12,500 nt of DNA from Anaeromyces robustus (Eukaryota; Neocallimastigomycota; Neocallimastigomycetes; Neocallimastigales; Neocallimastigaceae), in assembly GCA_002104895.1 (NCBI GenBank), contig MCFG01000406.1:30001-42500 (forward strand), in the 5' to 3' direction. The notes under the pieces are model-generated. The model did not search any database. It was not told the DNA's origin and saw only the letters and a program-made list of their open reading frames with translations. Below, piece by piece: positions 7,098 through 12,500 of this stretch (its first letter is position 1; every line of letters starts with the position of its first letter). The position numbers and the translations under genes are program-made.

Positions 7098-8022
7098 CTG
7101 AGAAAAAGAGAAGATAGAAAAAAGAGAAAATAAAAAAAAAATAAAATAAAAGTCATTTATCATTAATAACTAATAAAAAAAAAAAAAAAAAGAATATATA
7201 TTAAAATATAGATTATTACATCAAATCAAAAAAATAAAATAAAATAAAATAAAAAGAAGATATAATAAATAGAAAGAAAAAAAACAATAAATCAGGAATA
7301 ATAGCAAAAAAGAAATTAAATGAAAAATTGAAGACTAACAAACAAACAAAAATATAAAATAAAAGGTAATTGGAAATTGAAAAATAAATATAAAATTATC
7401 TCTATAAATATATTTAAATATTCAAATTTTTTTTTTGGATGGAAACATTTACAACTTTTTTTGTTTTATAATTTGTATATCTATGTTATTTAATTATATT
7501 GTTTTAAATTTTATTATTAACATTTTATATTTATTTATTTTTAATTGTTGTATTTTATATTTTTTAAAATATTTATTTATATATATAATCCTTTTTTAAT
7601 ATTAAAAATAAAAATAAAATCACAATATATATAAATAAAATTTCAAATTTAAAGTAACAATTTATTGAAAATATAACAATTTTAATTTTTTTTTTTTCTA
7701 TTTAATATATTTATTATTTTTTTTTTTCAAAATATTTATATATATTTTATATATATGAATAAAAACAAAAAATAACACTTGATATGATATGAATTTTTAT
7801 CAGATAAAAAATATATATATACATATATAAGAAAAAAGAAAAAAAGGAAAGACTTTTAAAATTTATATAAAAACAATATATTATATATAAAAGAAAATAT
7901 ATATATATTCAAAAAAAAAAAAAAAAAAAAGATATATATAAATAAAAATCTTTAAATTATTAATTATTAAATTATTATTTTATTATATATCAGAAAAAGT
8001 ATATAAAGTGACTATATATAAG
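7098..8022. other. Gene-free spacer, purine-rich then mixed
   Basis: Bases 7098-7390 are strongly A/G-biased on the + strand (AAAGAGAAGATAGAAAAAAG-type words, an AAAAT array at 7226-7253, AAC-rich ACAAACAAAC near 7340). Bases 7400-8022 are mixed AT with T runs, AT tracts and an uninterrupted A20 at 7911-7930. No protein-like frame is present. Confidence 0.75.
7911..7930. repeat. A20 homopolymer
   Basis: Twenty consecutive A residues after ATTC. It could be a slippage site or the poly(A) scar of a retrocopy, but no recognisable retrocopy lies upstream. Confidence 0.85.
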
Positions 8023-8027
8023 AATAA

Positions 8028-8237
8028 ATATATTTCTTTCTTTTAAATTGGACATTGTTTTTTTGTATTGGTATAACAAGTTTATTTTTAATTAAAAGAA
8101 AGAAATTTTTCGAAGAAATTTTTGAAAATAAAGAAGTGAAACGTTTATTAATAATTCAAAAAAAAAAAAATAAAATAAAAATAAAAACGATATTAAAAGA
8201 AATGATAAATACTAAGATATTTTCAAATAAAATATAA
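8028..8237 (+). other. Doubtful ORF: hydrophobic segment then basic tail
   Basis: The frame is open from 8028 after a TAA at 8025-8027, but it has no ATG before its last fifth. The predicted peptide has a hydrophobic stretch near the start (WTLFFCIGITSLFLI), followed by charged sequence including KRKKFFEEIFENKEVKRLLI. This arrangement resembles a membrane segment plus cytosolic tail, and its composition is more protein-like than other spacer ORFs. Lacking a start and any recognised family, it is at best a decayed or internal exon. Confidence 0.15.
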
Positions 8238-8346
8238 TTTATAACAATATTCAATTATAGATATATTTTTGATAATATTTTCAGTATAATAAAGTAAAAA
8301 AAAAAAAATTGTAATAAAAATAAGTAGTAAAAGAATAAAAAAAAAG

Positions 8347-8921
8347 GTAAGAAATTATTATTCTTTGATATAAAGCAAATTTTATTATTATTATTATTTT
8401 TTAATAATATTACTTTTTAATACAAAAAAAATGTGTCTTTAAAACGAAAAAAACCAAAAAAGTCAATATTTTTTTTTTATTTAAAAAATAATATTATATA
8501 TTGTTACACACAAAATACCAAATTAGTCAATTTTTTTTATTATGAAACAGTTTTTTTAAGGAGAAGATATTTTTATCAATTATTCAAATATTTTAAATAT
8601 TCAAATATAAAATAATAATAGATTAAAAAAATTATATAAAAAAAAATAAAAATAAAAATAAAAATATATCAATTATAGATTTTTATTTGAATAATTTAAA
8701 TTTAAAAAGATTAAGTTTTTTTTTTTTTTCTTTTTACTATGAAATTTGGATTTAAAAAAATATATATAGTTTTAAATTTTAAATTTTTATATTGAATATT
8801 TTAGATTTAAAAAATTAATGTATATATATGTGTATCTGTTATACAATATAAACTAATTATAATTTTTTTTTTTTTTTTTCAATTCATGAATTTATTTTTA
8901 TTTTTATTTTTATAATTATAG
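8347..8921 (+). other. Possible 5'-leader intron of the kinase gene
   Basis: AAAAAG|GTAAGAAATT at 8341-8356 matches the eukaryotic 5' splice-site consensus, and TTATAG ending at 8921 is a usable 3' splice site after a T-rich stretch. CTAAT near 8852 could serve as a branch site. If real, it would join an untranslated exon to the kinase start at 8980. In DNA this A+T-rich such sites are frequent, so this is only a candidate. Confidence 0.15.
8433..8615 (+). other. Doubtful short ORF
   Basis: Sixty codons beginning at GTG, not ATG. The peptide is basic and aromatic (SLKRKKPKKS..., ...YYETVFLRRRYFYQLFKYFKYSN) with more varied residues than the surrounding frames. I recognise no family. It may be the chance product of a locally less A+T-rich patch, an upstream exon remnant, or part of the kinase gene's 5' leader. 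Confidence 0.12.
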
Positions 8922-8979
8922 CTATAATGCATTAATTTTTTATTAATAAAAATAATCATTATTAATAATTTTACCAAAA
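8640..8979 (+). promoter_or_regulatory. Probable promoter / 5' leader of the kinase gene
   Basis: This is the interval immediately upstream of the kinase start. It holds T tracts at about 8718-8730 and 8863-8879 (T17), TATATATATGTG at 8821-8832, and T5A repeats at 8893-8912. Poly(dA:dT) tracts of this kind keep promoters nucleosome-poor in fungi. TATA-like words are too common here to name one as the TATA box. The leader ends in ACCAAAAATG, with A at -3 as favoured for eukaryotic start codons. Confidence 0.4.
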
Positions 8980-10864
8980 ATGTTAAAGAGTAAACTTGGA
9001 ATAAAATCTATTAATAAAGATAAAGATAAGGAGAATAAAGATATAAATTCTTCAAATTCTGTAAATAAAGACACCAATGTACATAATAATAAAAGTGGTT
9101 TGAAGAAATTATTAAATGGAAAAACATCTAGTCATAACATTCTTAATATTAAACCTATAAAACCTAAAGGTTCAGCTTATGAAATTAATAGTCAAGTGGA
9201 TGTAGAAAAAATTAAAAAAATAGAAAAAGAAGAAGATCATGATAATTCAACACTTATTGCAAACTCTCCAAAATCTTTAGAAATTCCATCACTATCTGTA
9301 AAAGAACAAATCATTACAAAAATGCCAGAGAACCAAAATTTAAATAATTTAAATGATACCCCATCTTCCCTTTCACCCTATTATGTTAAAAATTCTGGTA
9401 AAAATTTAGCAAATAATACATTTGATTCCATGAAAACTTTAACAACTCCTTCCCAATTAAATAGTCCTAAAACTACCTCTTCCCCTGCTTCTTTAACTAA
9501 TTTAAATATAAATACTAAATCCTCTAGTCATCAAAAATTAAAATCTCCAAATAAACTTTCTTCTTCTTCTCCATTTTTATCCCCTCCAAAATCCCCATTA
9601 GAAGTTTTTACTCGATTTTCACCTTTTAGTAATAGTAATAAAAATTCAGATAATTCCATTAATGCTTTATCCTCTCCAAGCTTAAAATCTCCTGAAAGTG
9701 ATCATCTTATGGTATCTAATTTATCTAATAAAGATTCCTCAAATTCACTACATTCTCAATGTGGAGGTAATGGTAGTGGTGAAATAAATATTAATAAATC
9801 TTTTAGTAAAAAACATAGTAAAAAAGAAAAGAAAGAGGCTGGTAGTTCAAAAGATGGTAAACGTTCCTCTTTTCTTTTCTCTTCTTTAGGTAAATATATT
9901 AAAAATAAAGCTATAGGTCAAACCAAGGATAAGGATAAGGATAAAGATAAAGAAAAGGATAAAGAAAAGGATAAAGAAGGAAAGAAATCAAAAGATAAAA
10001 TAGAAAAAGAAGAAGTTGTTGAAGAAATTTTAACTAGAGAAGTTGCCACACTTCAACCTGAAAAATTCACTGAAATAGATGATATTGAAATAAAGAATAA
10101 AGAAGAAAATAAAGAAAAAGAAAATGAAAAAGAAAACGAAAATGAAAATGAAATTAAAATCGAAAAAGAAAATGAAAACAAAAATGAAAAAGAAAATGAA
10201 AAAGAAAAAGAAAAAGAAAATGAAAATGAAAAAGGTAAAAAAGAAAAAATAAAAAAAATAGAATTAGAAAAAGATGAAAAAATAATATTTGATGATGAAA
10301 ATGAAGAAGAAGAAGATGATGATGAAGAAGATGATGATAATGAAATTATAGTTATTGAATCATTTAATGATAATAATAAAGATATAATTAAATCAAAATC
10401 AAATACATTATCTGTACCTCAACAAAAGGATAGAAATTCTATGCAAAGTGTAACATTAGTTGATAATCAAAAAATGAAATCTTCTTCTACTGCTACAACA
10501 ACTTCATCCACTTCAATAGGTTCTCAACCTATACCTATTAAAAATTCTTCAAATTTAAAAGTGAATGATAATTCTATGAAAATGACTTCTTCTCCTACTT
10601 CAATACCACCATTTTCATCTTCTTTATCCAGTGATATAAAAGATATATCTGATATTGAAGCAGTTGAAATTGACCATTCTTTTAGTATTCATAAAGAAGG
10701 AACTTTACGTCCACATTCCAAATGTGATGATGGATCTTTTCTTGATAATGAAGATACTATTATAAAGAAAAGTTCTATTATTTCTAATAATGCTAAACGT
10801 TTAAGTACACGTGATATCAATTTTTGTCGTGAATTACGTTTAGCTGGTAGTATTGATGGTAATC

Positions 10865-10898
<34 letters not shown>

Positions 10899-12500
10899 TA
10901 ATAATAATAGAAATAGTTTATGTATTGAATCTACTATTACTGAACATAAACCTTATTTACCAACACCACAAAATTCTACATCTCATTCAGAAAATTCATT
11001 TGATGAAGAAGAAGAAAATGAAAAAGAAAAAGAAAAAGAAAAGGAAAAAGAAAAACATCGTCAAAGTTTATCTAAACCTCCATTACATACCATTTCTAAA
11101 ATGAAACAAAGAAAAGAACAAGAACAAGGACAAGATTTAAATCAAGAACAAGAACAAGAACAAAGTCCAAATACAAGTTTAAATTCAAGTTTTGATTCCA
11201 ATCAAAATATTTATACTCAAACTAAAACTACAAAGACTACTACTAATCCAATATCAAATATAAATTCTTATTCTAATCCAAATTTAAGTTTATATAAAAA
11301 GAATAATAATAAATTATCTTTAGATAATTTATCAAAACAAACTTCATTGGATATGATGAAAGATACCATTTCTTTTAATACTAATTCATCATTAGAAGCT
11401 TCCTCCCTTAAAGATTTTGAACATAATATATTGGCAAGTTCACCACAACTTTCTATACCTTCACCTTATTCCCATTCTACATATTCTACTTCAGCGGCTT
11501 TAAAAAGTCCTAATAGTAATAATGATAATAAACGTTTTAATCTTTTTATACCGAAAGCACCATCTGCTATAGGTTTAATGACCACTCCATCTAGTTCTAC
11601 TCGTACTACTAATATTTCAGCTTCATTAGATAATTTACAAATGAGTTTAGTCGAAGAACCTTCAGAAATGAAACGTTGTCCTTATTGTCATTGTATTGTA
11701 GAAAGTAATCAAAGTCTTAATAATAATATTAATTTTGATGGTTTAGATAATTTAAGTTTTGAAGAAGATAATAGTTTTAATTCTACTTCACATCTATCTA
11801 CGAATTCTAAACTTAATTTATCCCCAAAACCTTCCCCTCGTAGTATTGCTCTGGATCAAAATAATAAAATGAATCCAACAAATCCAACAAATTCAACAAA
11901 TCAAACTAGTCAAACTAATTCTCATCATTATGGTCAATTTTTAAGTAGTGGTGGACCAGGTAGTATAGCTTCATCCATTTCAAGTACCAAAGATTATAGT
12001 CGATCTATTAATTCAAGTTTTACTTTTTCTACTGTAACTTCAACCTCTGAAGATTGTGATTGTCATTGTCATGATTTACGATACCAACATCCAGATTTAC
12101 ATGTTTATCATACTAAAAATAATTTATCTAGTAATCTTAGTCAAGATCCATCCCAAGCTTCTATCTCAGGGATGTCTTTTAATAGTTATCAATCCCGTTA
12201 TAGTAATTATTCCTATTATGCTGAATCGGTGAATAAAATTCATGATAAACGTTCATTTTGTTCTTCTACTTCATCCTATTCCCTGACTAAATCCTTATTT
12301 TTCAATTCTAATTCCAAAAATAAAAATAAAAATATTAGAAGAAAAGATTTTACAAAATCTACTCGTGAAATTGGTAGAGGTGCTACTTGTGTAGTAAAAT
12401 TAGTACATAAAGTTAATGATCCAAGTATGCCATTTGCTCTTAAAGAATATAAATTATCCAAAACCAAACAAAATATTGATGAAAGAACCTTTTTAAAACA
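8980..12500 (+). CDS. Ser/Thr protein kinase with very long disordered N-terminus, NPR1/HAL5-like (3' end missing)
   Basis: An uninterrupted frame of 1,173 codons runs to the window edge with no intron. The ATG at 8980 is the first after an in-frame TAA at 8953-8955. Residues 1 to about 1120 are Ser/Asn/Lys/Glu-rich and mostly disordered, with many SP and TP sites. They carry KD (316-332), KE/NE and DE (372-455), N (635-643), EK (675-692) and EQ (713-728) tracts. Two Cys/His clusters lie at 900-905 (CPYCHC) and 1026-1031 (CDCHCH). The kinase domain starts near 1124, with glycine-rich loop GRGATCVV (1132-1139) and ATP-binding lysine K1155 in FALKEY, 23 residues after G1132. The catalytic loop, DFG and C-terminus lie outside the window. 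The long low-complexity N-terminus, divergent P-loop and F-A-x-K-E-Y/F followed by a basic stretch resemble fungal NPR1/HAL5 kinases, which control permease and ion-transporter turnover. That subfamily call is inference; kinase identity is much firmer. Confidence 0.93.
9925..9978 (+). repeat. Lys-Asp/Lys-Glu coding tract
   Basis: Residues 316-333 alternate K with D or E (KDKDKDKDKEKDKEKDKE), encoded by AAG/AAA GAT/GAA. Mixed AAA and AAG codons suggest this tract is older than the pure-codon tracts further on. It lies just after the mixed stretch KRSSFLFSSLGKYIKNKAIG (295-313). Confidence 0.9.
10093..10344 (+). repeat. Lys-Glu-Asn tract passing into acidic Asp-Glu block
   Basis: Residues 372-455 are almost only K, E and N, then D and E from about 437. 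The coding strand here is nearly free of C (about four in 250 bases) and low in T, a polypurine tract. A charged block this long may form a single alpha-helix or stay disordered. The shift from mixed charge to strongly acidic at 437-454 is sharp. Confidence 0.9.
10867..10908 (+). repeat. Asp-Asn / poly-Asn codon repeat
   Basis: Residues 630-643 are DNDND followed by nine Asn. All Asn codons are AAT with no AAC, so this is a pure trinucleotide array inside the gene, likely expanding by slippage and variable in length. Confidence 0.93.
11002..11055 (+). repeat. Glu-Lys codon repeat
   Basis: Residues 675-692: an acidic DEEEEN start, then alternating E and K, almost all GAA and AAA (one AAG). 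A hexanucleotide GAAAAA array in the coding frame. Confidence 0.9.
11116..11163 (+). repeat. Glu-Gln codon repeat
   Basis: Residues 713-728 alternate E and Q (with one G, and D-L-N in the middle), using only GAA and CAA. CAA for Gln and the absence of in-frame TAA or TAG argue against a ciliate-type code. Confidence 0.88.
11677..11694 (+). other. Cys/His cluster CPYCHC in the kinase N-terminus
   Basis: C900, C903, H904 and C905 within MKRCPYCHCIVE. CPxC followed by another Cys resembles half of a zinc-binding knuckle. It lies in a non-repetitive island inside otherwise disordered sequence, about 225 residues before the kinase domain. Metal binding is inferred. Confidence 0.5.
12055..12072 (+). 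other. Second Cys/His cluster CDCHCH
   Basis: C1026, C1028, H1029, C1030 and H1031, followed by H1037, H1041 and H1044. Together with the cluster at 900-905 it holds six of the 12 cysteines of the visible protein. The two clusters could jointly coordinate zinc or another metal, or act separately. It lies about 95 residues before the kinase domain. Confidence 0.45.
12349..12500 (+). other. Start of protein kinase catalytic domain (N-lobe)
   Basis: Residues from about 1124: subdomain I glycine-rich loop G1132-R-G1134-A-T-C1137-V-V1139, and subdomain II FALK with K1155. The third loop position, usually Gly, is Cys1137. After the lysine comes EYKLSKTKQNIDERTFLK, where the alpha-C region should begin. 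The window ends before the alpha-C glutamate can be assigned. Confidence 0.88.

Noticed and set aside
1-8979. tRNA or other Pol III genes in the spacer
   Set aside because: No GGTTCGANNCC-type B box or cloverleaf was seen on reading either strand. T runs alone are not informative here.
10081-10344. Possible frameshift or non-coding insertion in the kinase gene because of extreme composition
   Set aside because: The frame stays open on both sides, the codons are regular AAA/GAA/AAT/GAT, and the downstream frame continues into the kinase domain.
10853-11104. Open frame of 83 codons on the + strand overlapping the kinase gene
   Set aside because: A shadow frame of the kinase's AAT/GAT and GAA/AAA codon repeats, giving I and K runs.
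12276-12467. Open frame of 63 codons on the - strand inside the kinase gene
   Set aside because: Antisense to the P-loop coding region. The + strand frame carries clear kinase motifs, so this is a shadow.

Overview
The window looks like nuclear DNA from a eukaryote with an extremely A+T-rich genome. Its left 8.98 kb is a gene desert made of A and T homopolymers, AT dinucleotide tracts and AAAT/AAT microsatellites. Its right 3.5 kb is one intron-free, partial protein-coding gene. An anaerobic gut fungus (Neocallimastigomycota) is my best guess. The reasons are the near-total A+T of the intergenic DNA, the much higher G+C of the coding DNA, Asn/Lys/Glu/Ser-rich low complexity in the protein, frequent CGT for Arg and TCC/ACC/CCT codons, and a kinase domain that resembles the fungal NPR1/HAL5 type. 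Dictyostelids share the A+T bias and Asn tracts, so the assignment is an inference. The standard genetic code fits: CAA is used for Gln and no TAA, TAG or TGA interrupts the frame.

Layout. Bases 1-1800: AAAT arrays at both ends, T-rich DNA with T5-6A arrays, and a short island of tandem AATGTTC(C/T)AAT. Bases 1800-3600: homopolymer-rich spacer with several inverted repeats. Most notable are two 53-nt hairpins (3448-3500 and 3531-3583) only 30 nt apart. Bases 3805-4279: a long AAAT array containing a roughly 70-bp minisatellite. Bases 4368-5090: short tandem repeats, a small G+C-richer islet with a splice-donor-like GGTAAGTAT (4501-4548), and a polypurine tract. Bases 5090-7050: mixed AT DNA with fewer homopolymers, several 5-12-bp tandem repeats, and one hydrophobic ORF-like stretch of doubtful reality. 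Bases 7050-8979: purine-rich spacer, two ORF-like blocks without ATG starts, then the probable promoter and 5' leader of the gene.

Bases 8980-12500: the first 1,173 codons of a Ser/Thr protein kinase. About 1,120 residues are a mostly disordered, phosphorylatable-looking extension with KD, KE/NE, DE, N, EK and EQ tracts and two Cys/His clusters. The kinase domain begins near residue 1124, with a glycine-rich loop and the ATP-binding lysine, and runs off the right edge. No tRNA, rRNA, transposase, CRISPR array or second convincing gene was found. I see no multi-gene system here. The points most worth following are the kinase's unusual N-terminal region and P-loop, and the hairpin cluster around 3.1-3.6 kb.
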